Source: Bacillota bacterium (lineage in GTDB: Bacteria; Bacillota; Negativicutes; DSM-13327). Taken from it: a DNA stretch of 64,000 nt. The position numbers were made by a program, and so were the translations under genes. The stretch is taken from the NCBI GenBank assembly GCA_017889585.1, contig JAGFZX010000021.1, positions 38,411 through 102,410 on the forward strand, given 5' to 3'. Within the stretch, counting starts at the first letter, position 1. Every line of letters starts with the position of its first letter. Below the pieces are notes generated by a model. That model was not told the origin of the DNA and did not search any database. It saw nothing but the letters and a program-made list of their open reading frames with translations. This document shows, piece by piece, positions 17,001 to 25,036 of this stretch.

Positions 17001-18166
17001 AGCAGCCTATTGTCAGGGGTAATATTACCATTAATAATGGTGTGGTAAAATTAGCAGCGTTAGCGAGCCCCATCCAGAAAGTGGGGGTTGATATTAGTTT
17101 TGAAGGTGATACAATTAATATTAAGAAGTTTGATGGTCATTTGGGAAAAGGCTTGTATAGTTTAACAGGTACAGCTAAAATTCGTGGTATGGCTTTATCA
17201 AACTATGATTTATCTTTAGTATTAAATAAACCTGAACTGAAGAGTAAATATTTTACTGGCGCCATTGATGGTAATTTGAATTTTACAAATAGGGGTAGTA
17301 AGCCTATAGTGTCAGGTAAACTGGTATTTGAGAATGATATTATTAATATACCTGTTATCCCTGATATGGTAACCTCGAATGTGGATATTGGTCTTGATGT
17401 TGAAATGACGGTTGGTAAAAAAGTACGCTTTTATAATCCTTATTTCTATGATATTCTAGCAGAAGGGCGGGCAAAGTTTGCTGGCAGTACTCTAGAACCA
17501 GATGTATCAGGTAGTATTGCAGCAGTTCGAGGTACGGTAAATTACCTTGGAACACAGTTTAAAGTAACTGAGGCTAGCGCTGATTTTAAGAAATTTGCAT
17601 CCTTTGAGCCCATCGTCAAACTAAGTGCCCAGACAAGTCTTCAGCAGATAGAAGTAAGCCTAAATGTAAACGGACCCGTAAGTGCGATGCAGTTTAGTTT
17701 GACATCTGAACCAGCCATGCGGCAACAGGAGATCTTATCTTTATTGACTTTGCGAAGTCATTATGCTGATAAACAAAATAGTGCCAATAGCGGAATGGGC
17801 CGGGACGCAATGGTGAGTGTATTGGGTGCTGGACTGCAAATGCAGTTCATGAGTCAAGTAGAAGGTAATTTTCGTAGCGCCTTAGGGCTGGATGAATTTC
17901 GAGTGGTTAAGGATACTACCTCTAATAGTATTAAAAAAAGCTATAGCGACCGTGAGGAATCTACTACCGTATCTCAGGAAGTGTATAATATAGAAATGAG
18001 TAAATATTTGACAGATAAGCTGTTGCTGAGTTATACAATAGGCGTTGATCACAACAAAAGTGATTTAGCGTTGCGCTATTCGTTAAGCAAACGTACGAGT
18101 GTTAACGCATCTATAGATGAACAAAAGCGTACATGGTTTGGACTGGAAACTAGGTTCAGATTCTAA
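14009..18166 (+). CDS. tamB: TamB-like translocation/assembly protein, N-terminal anchor missing
   Basis: 1385 residues from the first possible start (TTG 14009; GTG 14012 also possible). Repetitive beta-rich AsmA/TamB architecture with many repeats of the form 'gtvsGplxxPxxxG' along its length, and a C-terminal DUF490/TamB domain (RGTVNYLGTQFKVTEASADF, ILSLLTLRS, TWFGLETRFRF). TamB proteins form long hydrophobic grooves that link inner and outer membranes. The usual N-terminal TM helix is absent: the frame is open upstream only to the tolC stop 30 bp earlier, and those codons (EIELSNALGS) already read as the conserved TamB region that normally follows the anchor. No good RBS is visible. The start may have been lost by deletion. 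Confidence 0.82.
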   Translation: MVTVGRVEITSANTITIDDVTLYDKQAEILAASGKITITYSLLSILRGQNLVDAISDVAVEKPTLWLTQASNGRWNAQDILQQENITKPSFSSKVTLRDGRAMLKVSGAMWTLENINGSMDFAHNPSIDLQLQAVHKGAAVKAKGSVNSQGRSNLRIMVSELFVADYQVLLTEGPLELVGGIVKNLEATVTQQQGKTEWAGEASLAGVDIDIDGMPVRQVQGNMAFTNKNMYVFANAKLLDQPIDVRGSIRTDTSHPILNLTVASAAFDPSVITDTIPVSGKLAFKANITGVTTNPIINGDATLTIGQIAGYEARNAKANVQMMDKKLIINKFNAEMLGGQVAATGVYLQDSGSYELHLQAQQIDMANVLTDMVSNSHGDVDVTVKGAGAFAEADVQGTVAVGQGEMSGVVFNSLGAGFYRHNGIIAIDYANISLAKGLVSARGMIDHQNINLTIYGQGISLQQLDPNSSGIVDGNGEFAGQITGNLSEPEFAGSFTAINGQVFYQPFTQAKGNIHGNRQQLVIDDIQLVDGVTKHQVQGTLGLNGQRDMNIMVKTHQARAENLIKLLVPGENLTGNVDNEMIITGPLENFNTEGHILLTDGSFRGQLVAKAHGSYKREQGTTTISQFSINSLNTRIKLSGSMSPNKDLNFDIVAQHINMERLNLHLPYPAVGVAQFTGKLTGTASDPVFNGQLSADSLTFNDQKITGVSGEITFNGHEIEVPYVSFMQGTGKFGFAGGFGIDTNEIYGNLDVENAELQPILTIFKLPCKDIHGQLNGQIRLNGTVNKPNIWLTGTLKEGKIKQYPIESIVIDVALENNVLKINDLSAAQGAGSLVARGTADLNGPLDLEIGGRDIDAGLVATLLNANIEPSGKMGFTAQISGVASNPHAAISLEVVNGGVGNTTFDSLYGLLIVDKNTIHVNQVLLKKGPYRASAYGTIPVAALSPVGREQANIVDQMDLKLRLDEANLSVLPFLTKQVTWAEGPTHGEINVAGTLEQPIVRGNITINNGVVKLAALASPIQKVGVDISFEGDTINIKKFDGHLGKGLYSLTGTAKIRGMALSNYDLSLVLNKPELKSKYFTGAIDGNLNFTNRGSKPIVSGKLVFENDIINIPVIPDMVTSNVDIGLDVEMTVGKKVRFYNPYFYDILAEGRAKFAGSTLEPDVSGSIAAVRGTVNYLGTQFKVTEASADFKKFASFEPIVKLSAQTSLQQIEVSLNVNGPVSAMQFSLTSEPAMRQQEILSLLTLRSHYADKQNSANSGMGRDAMVSVLGAGLQMQFMSQVEGNFRSALGLDEFRVVKDTTSNSIKKSYSDREESTTVSQEVYNIEMSKYLTDKLLLSYTIGVDHNKSDLALRYSLSKRTSVNASIDEQKRTWFGLETRFRF

Positions 18167-18212
18167 AAACCGGAAAGTGATAGGCATTGCTTTTCAGATA
18201 AGGATGATTAAA

Positions 18213-18824
18213 GTGCTTCTCAATCAATATTTAAAAGAACTAAAAAAAATAGATATGCTATCTCGAGAGGAAGAAAGTGAGCTTTGGTACGGTTATAAAG
18301 AAAATAATGATTTGAATTGTCGCAGTAAAATTATTGAACATTATCAGCCTTTGGTGTTTAAAGCAACTGCTAACTGGCGTCTTAACGAAACCATTGTCAT
18401 GGATATTATCCAAGAAGGCACTGTGGGGCTCATTGAAGCTGTAGAAAGTTATGATCACCAGCGAGGTGTGGCTTTCAGTCTTTTCGCAATGCATCGTATT
18501 CGCGGTCGTATGCTCAATTATATGGAGCGAGAGGGTAAGCTTAGCTTGCTGGACGATAGTACCTTGGGCGACTTATTGGTAGATGATAGGGCTGAGGTAT
18601 CTAGCCTGGCTGAACGCAACTATCTTGTTGAACAAGTGAAAAATGCTATGGGACGTTTACCTATCAGTGAACAAGCAGTATTGAATGGCGTATTTCTGGA
18701 AGATCGTGAACCTAAACAATTGGCTGAAAGTCTAGATATGAGTATTTCCCATATCTATCGATTGCAAAAGCAAGGTATTAGGCGTGTACGCGGCATGCTA
18801 TCCAAATTTATGAAAAATTGGTAG
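18213..18824 (+). CDS. Sigma-70 family RNA polymerase sigma factor
   Basis: 203 residues from the GTG at 18213, which has AAGG with 9-bp spacing; the ATG at 18204 is in frame but abuts the same AAGG. Region 2 is clear (HYQPLVFKATANW, IIQEGTVGLIEAVESYDHQRGVAFSLFAMHRIRGRMLNYM), and so is region 4 with its helix-turn-helix (LPISEQAVLNGVFLEDREPKQLAESLDMSISHIYRLQKQGIRRVRG). There is no region 1.1 and region 3 is reduced, so it is an alternative sigma factor resembling the group 3 sporulation/flagellar types. Lying between tamB and bamA, it may direct envelope genes; that is inference. Confidence 0.85.
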   Translation: MLLNQYLKELKKIDMLSREEESELWYGYKENNDLNCRSKIIEHYQPLVFKATANWRLNETIVMDIIQEGTVGLIEAVESYDHQRGVAFSLFAMHRIRGRMLNYMEREGKLSLLDDSTLGDLLVDDRAEVSSLAERNYLVEQVKNAMGRLPISEQAVLNGVFLEDREPKQLAESLDMSISHIYRLQKQGIRRVRGMLSKFMKNW

Positions 18825-18841
18825 CGAGAAAACCTATTTTT

Positions 18842-18950
18842 AGCACAAAGATACAAAGCTGCTACGCGGACACAAAGAAGATATTATAAATAAATTTTTC
18901 TTTGTGTCCTATGCGCTTCTTTGCGACCTTTGTGCTTAACGTGGTTTTTT
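18842..18950 (+). repeat. Family B palindromic repeat, after the sigma factor gene
   Basis: Starts AGCACAAAGATACAAAG, contains GCTGCTACGCGGACACAAAG, and ends CCTTTGTGCTTAACGTGG. With the next repeat it fills most of the 320-bp gap before the single-TM gene. Confidence 0.85.
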
Positions 18951-18963
18951 ATCTTCACCGTTT

Positions 18964-18998
18964 TTTGCGCCTCTGCGGTAAATCGTCCTTATCTTGTA
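18964..18998 (+). repeat. Family A right-half repeat abutting family B copy
   Basis: TTGCGCCTCTGCGGTAAATC plus the CTTATCTTG tail, the same tail as at 10398-10415. The left arm is missing, as though the family B copy inserted into or recombined with a family A copy. The following ~140 bp to the next gene show no clear structure. Confidence 0.75.
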
Positions 18999-19145
18999 AT
19001 AGTGAGGAAACAGGCGCATATATGGCGCATTTTCATAGAAAATATAGTTAATCGCGGAAATTGACCTTGTTTGCCCTAAAATCGAGGACCAAAAATTGGC
19101 CTCTTCCCAGGATTGTATAGTATGTTTATAATAGAGGTGATGCAT

Positions 19146-19694
19146 ATGGCTCAATTAAAACAACATATGTATCAGCATTTGCGTTCAGCAAAAGAATGGC
19201 TGACAAGAGCCGAAGAAGCTTTTGATAAGCAGCATGATGTTCGTGCTGAACTTGATCTGATGCTGGCCCAGGCTGAACTTCAACATGTAAAGGAAGCCAA
19301 TCGATCTCGCCAGTGGCGTTATAAATATCTAGTATTTCGTCATGGACTGGCGTTGACATTGGCGATGTTTATGGCTGTTGCCGTAGGCGGTGTGTACTGG
19401 TGGATCAATAAGCCCGAACTAGCCGTACCTGTTCCGCTCGCTGGTCAGGCTAGCTTGCCAGTGGAAGTTGTAGCCAAGGCGGCGGTTAATGCTCCGCCTG
19501 TAATAATTCCTACAGAGAATAACCGACCAGTACAGCAAGTTGTCAATCAAGTTGTAACCTCTGTGCCTAGTAAGACAGAACAAGTAAAACAGTCAGAAAA
19601 GCCCCGCTACCAACCGGAACAGCCTGCTCCAATTTCAGGTGATGAGATGCAAAAACTGGTGCGGGCCGCCGGAAAATCTTTACGCGGCCAGTAA
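19146..19694 (+). CDS. Single-TM protein of unknown function upstream of bamA
   Basis: 182 residues; I do not recognise the family. Residues 1-65 are charged and helical, rich in Glu/Arg (LRSAKEWLTRAEEAFDKQHDVRAELDLMLAQAE). One TM helix (~70-92) follows. The remaining ~90 residues are Pro/Gln/Val-rich (PVVIIP-like repeats) and end in KLVRAAGKSLRGQ. Orientation is predicted N-in, with the Pro-rich part in the periplasm, a TonB- or linker-like layout. The start at 19146 follows AGAGGTG. It lies 20 bp before bamA, so it is probably co-expressed and may act in outer-membrane protein assembly; that is inference. Confidence 0.65.
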   Translation: MAQLKQHMYQHLRSAKEWLTRAEEAFDKQHDVRAELDLMLAQAELQHVKEANRSRQWRYKYLVFRHGLALTLAMFMAVAVGGVYWWINKPELAVPVPLAGQASLPVEVVAKAAVNAPPVIIPTENNRPVQQVVNQVVTSVPSKTEQVKQSEKPRYQPEQPAPISGDEMQKLVRAAGKSLRGQ

Positions 19695-19714
19695 GATAAA
19701 AAAGGAGGTAATAC

Positions 19715-21484
19715 ATGAAAACTCTAAAATCCTATGGACAGATTTTATTTGCGGCTATTTTTAGTCTCAGTATTGTTCTCGCGGCGTTGACCCCTGTGTA
19801 TGCTGCTGATCCTACAGGTAAGATTGTGACATCAGTCACTGTGACTGGTAATAGTGCAGTAACGACAAACTCTATAATGGAGGTTGTTAAGGTAAAACCT
19901 GGTGATACAGTGGTAGCCGATAAAATTAAGCAAGATATGCAGGCCATTTATGAATTGGGTGATTTCTTTGATGTAGTATCTAATTTTAATGAAGTTCCTG
20001 AAGGTGTGCAAGTTGTATACACTGTCATGGAAAATCCAGTATTGCAGGATATTGTCATCAAAGGCAACACAAAGGTAACATCGGATAAACTGAATAGCAT
20101 GCTGACTGTGAAAAAAGGCAGTATTTTGAATTCCAAGAAACTCAATGAGAATGTACGAGCAATAGAAGAATATTACCATGATCAAGGTTATATCTTGACC
20201 AAGGTAAACGATGTTTCGATGAGTTCAGGCGGTGTACTGACAGTTACCATTAATGAAGGTATGCTAGAAGCCATTCAAATCAAAGGTAATGAAAAAACCA
20301 AGGATTATGTTATTACCCGCGAAATGAAATTGAAACCTAATCAGCCATTCAATGTGAAAGATGCCAAACGTAGTATGCAAAAAGTGTACAACCTTGGTTA
20401 TTTTGAAGATGTAAATATGAAGCTAAATCCTGGCAAAGAACCGAATGCTGTTGTTTTTGAAACTACTGTAGTGGAACAAAAGACAGGCAGATTCTCCATC
20501 GGCGGTGGTTACAGTAAGGCTGATGGAATGGTTGGTATCATTGAAATTGGTGATGATAACTTCCATGGCACAGGTGATAAAGTAAAGTTTCATTGGGAGT
20601 TTGGCGGTAACGCTAGTGACAGAAACTATGAAGTAAGCTATACTCGTCCATGGCTTGATGACAAGCAAACTTCCCTTGGTTTTAGTGTTTATGACATGAC
20701 CAATGAGTACAATGACTATTATGATAATGGTAAAACTAGAGCCACATATGACAAGAAACGTAAAGGCTGGGATATTACTCTTGGTCGTCCTCAAGGTGAA
20801 TATGTGCAAAACTATATTTCGCTGAAAAGTCGTAAAGATAGTTACGTTAAGTATGTATCAGGGATTGATTACACAGAAACAGATACTACTAGTGATAATT
20901 ATAACAGTAAATATAGCGCGGGTTCGGGATATCTTAAAGATAACTTTGGTCTAACCCGCAGTGTCAGTTTGACGCGCGTATATGATTCTCGGGACAATGT
21001 ATTTAGTCCTACCGAAGGCAATCGTGTGTCATTGACAGCTGAATTTGCCGGAAAATCTTTGGGCGGTGACTTTAGTTATAATAAGTATTCTGCTGAAACT
21101 CGTAATTACCTTAAAGTAGGCCATGCTCAAGTCGTAGCTTTACGAGGAATGGTAGGTTACGCTGATGGCAACATGCCTGAAAGTGGACAATTTGCTGTAG
21201 GTGGTGCAGATACCCTACGTGGTTATCGTGATGACCAGTTTAAAGGCGACAAAATGCTTTCTGCTTCTGCTGAATACCGTTTTCCAGTAGCGAGTAAAGT
21301 AGAAGGTGTAGTATTTACTGATATCGGTAAGGCTTGGGATGGTGAAGGGTATAAACTAAATGACCTAGAAGCCAGTGTTGGTGTGGGAGTTCGTGTTTCG
21401 ACTCCGATCGGCCCGATTCGTATTGATTATGCAAAAGGTAGTCAAGGTGCTAAAACCCACTTTAGTTTTGGTGGACAATTCTAA
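19715..21484 (+). CDS. bamA: Outer-membrane protein assembly factor BamA (three POTRA domains)
   Basis: 589 residues. A signal peptide (1-30, ending VYAAD) is followed by three POTRA repeats rather than the five of E. coli, starting near KIVTSVTVTGNSAVT, VLQDIVIKGNTKVT and MLEAIQIKGNEKT. The Omp85 barrel covers residues ~260-589, with the conserved lid-loop motif as LRGYRDDQFKGDKML and the C-terminal strand ending FSFGGQF. BamA folds and inserts outer-membrane barrels such as the porins at 50-57 kb. RBS AAAGGAGGTAA precedes the ATG; a strong terminator follows. Confidence 0.95.
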   Translation: MKTLKSYGQILFAAIFSLSIVLAALTPVYAADPTGKIVTSVTVTGNSAVTTNSIMEVVKVKPGDTVVADKIKQDMQAIYELGDFFDVVSNFNEVPEGVQVVYTVMENPVLQDIVIKGNTKVTSDKLNSMLTVKKGSILNSKKLNENVRAIEEYYHDQGYILTKVNDVSMSSGGVLTVTINEGMLEAIQIKGNEKTKDYVITREMKLKPNQPFNVKDAKRSMQKVYNLGYFEDVNMKLNPGKEPNAVVFETTVVEQKTGRFSIGGGYSKADGMVGIIEIGDDNFHGTGDKVKFHWEFGGNASDRNYEVSYTRPWLDDKQTSLGFSVYDMTNEYNDYYDNGKTRATYDKKRKGWDITLGRPQGEYVQNYISLKSRKDSYVKYVSGIDYTETDTTSDNYNSKYSAGSGYLKDNFGLTRSVSLTRVYDSRDNVFSPTEGNRVSLTAEFAGKSLGGDFSYNKYSAETRNYLKVGHAQVVALRGMVGYADGNMPESGQFAVGGADTLRGYRDDQFKGDKMLSASAEYRFPVASKVEGVVFTDIGKAWDGEGYKLNDLEASVGVGVRVSTPIGPIRIDYAKGSQGAKTHFSFGGQF

Positions 21485-21491
21485 AGAAAAA

Positions 21492-21532
21492 TATAGTACA
21501 GAGTCAGGTCTATGACCTGACTCTGTACTATA
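21492..21532 (+). terminator. Strong terminator after bamA
   Basis: Perfect 19-bp stem (21492-21510 and 21514-21532) with a 3-nt loop, AT at the base and a GC-rich upper stem. No long T-tract, but stem length makes it a likely bidirectional transcript end. Confidence 0.8.
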
Positions 21533-21553
21533 TAATGTCGAGAAATAATGAGT

Positions 21554-21650
21554 GGAACCGGAGAGGCACAGAGAACACAGAGAGGACGCGATGTAGATGT
21601 AACCCCTTTGTGCCTTCACTGTTTAAAAGATACATCAGCGTTTTTGTCGA
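21554..21650 (+). repeat. Degenerate family A/B hybrid repeat
   Basis: Left arm GAACCGGAGAGGCACAGAGA with ACACAGAGAGGACGCG (family A-like); right side CCTTTGTGCCTTCACTG (family B-like), then AAAAGATACATCAGCGTTTTT, resembling the shared tail AAAGGACGCGCTAGCGTTTTT. It lies directly before the RBS of the next gene. Confidence 0.6.
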
Positions 21651-21666
21651 CAGGAGGTGCATTTCT

Positions 21667-22950
21667 ATTTATACTAGATGTTATCGCATAATGATTAGCT
21701 TTTTCCTGATATGCCTTATCTTAATGCCTGGTATAGCAAAGGCTTCAGATGACGTAGTAGAGAAAGTAACGGTTAGTATTACTGCCAGTCAAACACCGAC
21801 AAATCGGATTGCTAAACGAATGTCTGCTAGTGTGGGGACAGTGGGGGAGCAGATGCTAATCGGGCGTAATATTAGTGATGTTGTTAACGGCAAAGCTGCT
21901 TATGAAAAATTAATACAAGAAATATTTGATAGAGTATTGGTCGGATATTCGGTACAATCAGTTCATTTGGTACCGGATTCTAATACTCTGATTCAAGTAG
22001 CGGTAGCTCCATGGGGCGAAGTTGTCCATGAAGTGGCTTTGGAGGTAGATTTTGGGGCCGTATCCCCTGAAATAACTGATCTTTTGAAAAAAGATTTAGG
22101 CAATATAGAAGAAAAAGTAAATGATGTCTTAATAGGATTGCCTATTGATGCCCTAGACTGGGCAGGCGGTGTATCAAAATTAGTAATACGTGAAGTGTTG
22201 GCCTCCCAGTTGCCAGAGTTTCGCGCTAATTTTGATATTGTTCCAGGGTCACGCACGGTAGTGAAGTTATCCTTGGCACCGATGGGTGCTACTATTCAGG
22301 ATGTAGATGTATCCCTGCGATCACATACAATTCCCAATATACTGCTGCTTGCGGCACGCCCGACAGTCGAGCAGGCTGGAAAAAGCCTTATCGGTTTGCC
22401 AGTAGCCTTTATTGAACGTCATCAGGATTACTTTACGGCTAAGCTAGGGGCTGCTGCGAATCAGCATCCCAGTGCTAAGCGCTATGGTTTGACCATTACC
22501 CCGGTTATTAACCCTGGAGTGGATACAACAGTTGCCATAGATGCCGAAACAGACAAATATAAAGTGGCTCTTGAAGGATATTTAGATATGGGGCGCAGTA
22601 AGGACAATACTTCATTTAAGCTACACGTTGGTAAATTTATAGGTAAACAGGATGAAGCTTTTTTGGAATTAGATTTTATTCCGAGTACAGTGACTTGGGA
22701 TTTCGTGCCTGGCTGGGGGCACAGTTTTAGTACTCGTACAACAGCTGGAATTAAATATAATCTTTCTGATCAGCATAATATTGTATGGCTTCATCAAAGC
22801 CTTAACCAAAACCTGACATTGCGTCTTGAACACACACCTGCTATTCATAAGAATGAGATTGGGATTCGATACAAAATGCATGACTTTTTAAGCGCTGAAT
22901 ATATAGTGAATAAAGAGGATCGGTGGTTGCGGTTTATTGGCAGTCTATAA
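21667..22950 (+). CDS. Exported protein of unknown function beside bamA, two internal repeats
   Basis: I do not recognise the family. From ATT 21667 it is 427 residues, from ATG 21691 it is 419. A strong RBS (AGGAGGTG, 21652-21659) is 8 bp before the ATT, which would complete a normal signal peptide (basic n-region, then ISFFLICLILMPGIAKA); the ATG is 31 bp from the RBS and gives no basic n-region. The mature part contains two similar modules, one with VAVAPWGEVVHEVALEV then LIGLPIDAL, the other with LSLAPMGATIQDVDVSL then LIGLPVAFI, each beta-alpha-alpha like and POTRA-reminiscent. The last ~150 residues are strand-rich. Probably a periplasmic or outer-membrane assembly factor; inference from position. 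Confidence 0.65.
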   Translation: MYTRCYRIMISFFLICLILMPGIAKASDDVVEKVTVSITASQTPTNRIAKRMSASVGTVGEQMLIGRNISDVVNGKAAYEKLIQEIFDRVLVGYSVQSVHLVPDSNTLIQVAVAPWGEVVHEVALEVDFGAVSPEITDLLKKDLGNIEEKVNDVLIGLPIDALDWAGGVSKLVIREVLASQLPEFRANFDIVPGSRTVVKLSLAPMGATIQDVDVSLRSHTIPNILLLAARPTVEQAGKSLIGLPVAFIERHQDYFTAKLGAAANQHPSAKRYGLTITPVINPGVDTTVAIDAETDKYKVALEGYLDMGRSKDNTSFKLHVGKFIGKQDEAFLELDFIPSTVTWDFVPGWGHSFSTRTTAGIKYNLSDQHNIVWLHQSLNQNLTLRLEHTPAIHKNEIGIRYKMHDFLSAEYIVNKEDRWLRFIGSL

Positions 22951-23058
22951 GAATAATGTAAGTTTTTCGGTAAAATCAACGTCTTGAATATGTGTATATA
23001 CCCTGTTATAATAAAAAGGTAAATTTGATGCCGAGAGGCAGAGAGAAGGGGTTTTTTC

Positions 23059-23532
23059 GTGCTTAGTTTAAAGAAAAAGCAAGTAAAGTTTGTGTCACTG
23101 GCAGTGGCAGTATTCTTCATGTTAGGTGTAATTGGATTGGCCTTATCCCAAAGTGGTAAGACATCTGCGGCAGCCGCTAATAGCTCATCAAATATTGGAG
23201 TCGTAAATCAGCAGATGTTAGTTTCACAGCATCCTGATATGGCTAAAGCCCAAGAAGCTATGCAAGCTGAAGTAGAACAGGCAAGAAAAGATTTTGAAAC
23301 TAAATCAGCCAGTATGAATGATAAGGAAAAGCAAGACTATTATGCTCAAATACAGCAGCGTTTAAGTGTAAAACAGCAGGAACTAATTAATCCAGTCATT
23401 GATAAAGTGGAAGCTGCGATCAAAGCCGTAGCGGATGCAAAAGGTTTGACTGTTGTTATGGACAAAGGCAATGTTGTATATGGCGGCCAAGATATTACTG
23501 ATGAGGTTGGGAAAAAAATTACTGGTAAATAA
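23059..23532 (+). CDS. OmpH/Skp-family periplasmic chaperone
   Basis: 157 residues from GTG 23059 (RBS GAAGGGG). A signal or anchor segment lies at ~10-30. The OmpH domain begins NIGVVNQQMLVSQHPD, passes through a charged coiled coil (MQAEVEQARKDFETKSASMNDKEKQDYYAQIQQRL) and ends with GLTVVMDKGNVVYGGQDITDEVGKKI, the conserved OmpH C-terminus. Skp-type trimers hold unfolded barrel proteins on the way to BamA. First of three tandem OmpH-like genes. Confidence 0.9.
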   Translation: MLSLKKKQVKFVSLAVAVFFMLGVIGLALSQSGKTSAAAANSSSNIGVVNQQMLVSQHPDMAKAQEAMQAEVEQARKDFETKSASMNDKEKQDYYAQIQQRLSVKQQELINPVIDKVEAAIKAVADAKGLTVVMDKGNVVYGGQDITDEVGKKITGK

Positions 23533-23542
23533 AATCATTGTG

Positions 23543-23575
23543 GCCGAGCTGGTTTTACCCGCTCGGCTCTTTATT
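23543..23575 (+). terminator. Terminator after first OmpH gene
   Basis: Stem GCCGAGC (23543-23549) / GCTCGGC (23561-23567) with an 11-nt loop, followed by TCTTTATT. It may attenuate rather than stop transcription, since the next OmpH-like gene starts 18 bp later. Confidence 0.75.
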
Positions 23576-23592
23576 AGAAAGTAGGTGATCTA

Positions 23593-24537
23593 GTGTCTCA
23601 TAAGAAGTTGCTTATCATTATGCTAGTTTTTGCGCTATTTACAGCTGGTTGTGGTACCAAACAAGCTCAAGACACTAAGGCTCCTGGCCCACAAGTGGGT
23701 ATTATTGATATGAACAAAGCCATCAAGTCTCATCCCAAATATAATCAGCTCATGGTTCTGGGGCAACAGGCAGATACTCTCGCTGCTCAGCTAGAAGCCC
23801 AGCAGTTAGCTAACCAGCAGTCAGCTGCTACCCAGGGAGGGTCCATTCCTGATATGTCTCAAAATCAAATGGCTGAACTGAATAAAGCCTTTGAACAAGA
23901 ATTTAATGCAAAAATGTCAGCAAAACAAGAGGAACTGAATCCAAAGATTACGGCCAAAGCGGATACTATCCGGCGTCTTCTATCTGATGAAATGAATGCC
24001 TATAATGACCAATTAGATAAGGAATATCAGCCTCAAATATTCAATTTGCAGCTTAAGCTTAAGACGGTGCAGTTGGCGAAAGAAGAAGCAGCGGTGTTGC
24101 AAGCTGAGTTGGAAAAAATCCAGACTCAGCGTTCTGAAGCTCTAGCAGCGAAGCAAGCACAATTAGCTGCACGTATGGATGAGTTATTAGCTCCAGAAAA
24201 GGCGGCAGTAGAACAACAATTAGCAGCCTATGCAAAACAACTTAATGAAGAAATTTCTAAACAGGCCGCTGCTAAACAAGCTGAAATTGTAGCCAGAAAT
24301 AATGAGCAGCAAATACCTGCCGCTCAAGTTGAACAGGCACCGAGTCAAATCCAGGAACAGTTAGCTATGAAACATCAGGAAATCCAGGCATTGCAGGGAT
24401 ATATCATAGCTAATATTACAGAGAAAACAGCCAAAGTGGCAGCTGAAAGTGGTTTTGAAGCAGTATTGACCAATGTTGCTGTAAATATTAGTGCGGTGGA
24501 TATAACCACTCAGGTGATTGCTGAGTGTAATAAATAG
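23593..24537 (+). CDS. OmpH-like lipoprotein with extended coiled coil
   Basis: 314 residues, twice the usual OmpH length. A lipoprotein signal peptide ends in FTAGC (Cys ~20). OmpH-type start VGIIDMNKAIKSHPKY and end GFEAVLTNVAVNISAVDITTQVI are separated by long Gln/Ala/Glu/Lys-rich helix (AAQLEAQQLANQQ, AVLQAELEKIQTQRSEALAAKQAQLAARMDELL). The long tentacle suggests a membrane-anchored chaperone or spacer between membranes. Start GTG 23593 (AGGTGAT upstream). Confidence 0.85.
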   Translation: MSHKKLLIIMLVFALFTAGCGTKQAQDTKAPGPQVGIIDMNKAIKSHPKYNQLMVLGQQADTLAAQLEAQQLANQQSAATQGGSIPDMSQNQMAELNKAFEQEFNAKMSAKQEELNPKITAKADTIRRLLSDEMNAYNDQLDKEYQPQIFNLQLKLKTVQLAKEEAAVLQAELEKIQTQRSEALAAKQAQLAARMDELLAPEKAAVEQQLAAYAKQLNEEISKQAAAKQAEIVARNNEQQIPAAQVEQAPSQIQEQLAMKHQEIQALQGYIIANITEKTAKVAAESGFEAVLTNVAVNISAVDITTQVIAECNK

Positions 24538-24599
24538 TTAATTTGTATATAATATTACTGCCTATTTGGGCAAAAAATAAAAACATGGGGGAATTTATA

Positions 24600-25016
24600 A
24601 TGGTTCGAACAAAAAAACTGGCGTTGTTACTCATTTTAGTATTTATGGCTGCTCTGCTTGGCGGTTGCAGTACAAGTGCTAATATTGGTGTTGTTGATGT
24701 TAACAAGGTAATGACTGACAGCCCTAAAGTAAAACAATTCCAAGATCAATTGAATGCTAAAGGTAAAGAACTAAGCGACCAATTGGAAAAAGAAAAGGCG
24801 ACTTTGAGCCCTGCCGATTTTCAAAAACGCCAAGAAACAATTTATGGCGATTTCATGAAAATAAAGCAAGATATGGAATCACAAGTTGATGCTAGCATAA
24901 AAGAAACCTTAGAGTCAATTTCCAAAGATAAGAAATTAGGTGTCATATTGTATAAAAATGGTGTGGCCCAAGGTGGTACAGATATCACTGATGAAGTAAT
25001 TAAAAAATTACAATAA
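24600..25016 (+). CDS. OmpH-like lipoprotein chaperone
   Basis: 138 residues from ATG 24600, preceded by GGGGGA; an earlier in-frame ATG at 24543 has no RBS. Lipobox LLGGC (Cys ~23). The OmpH domain starts [20 protein letters not shown] and ends [25 protein letters not shown]. It resembles the 23059 gene at its C-terminus ([10 protein letters not shown] versus YGGQDITDEV), indicating tandem duplication. It is followed 20 bp later by lpxD, the conserved ompH-lpxD order of diderm genomes. Confidence 0.88.
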   Translation: MVRTKKLALLLILVFMAALLGGCSTSANIGVVDVNKVMTDSPKVKQFQDQLNAKGKELSDQLEKEKATLSPADFQKRQETIYGDFMKIKQDMESQVDASIKETLESISKDKKLGVILYKNGVAQGGTDITDEVIKKLQ

Positions 25017-25036
25017 TCATCCAGGAGGATGCCCTA

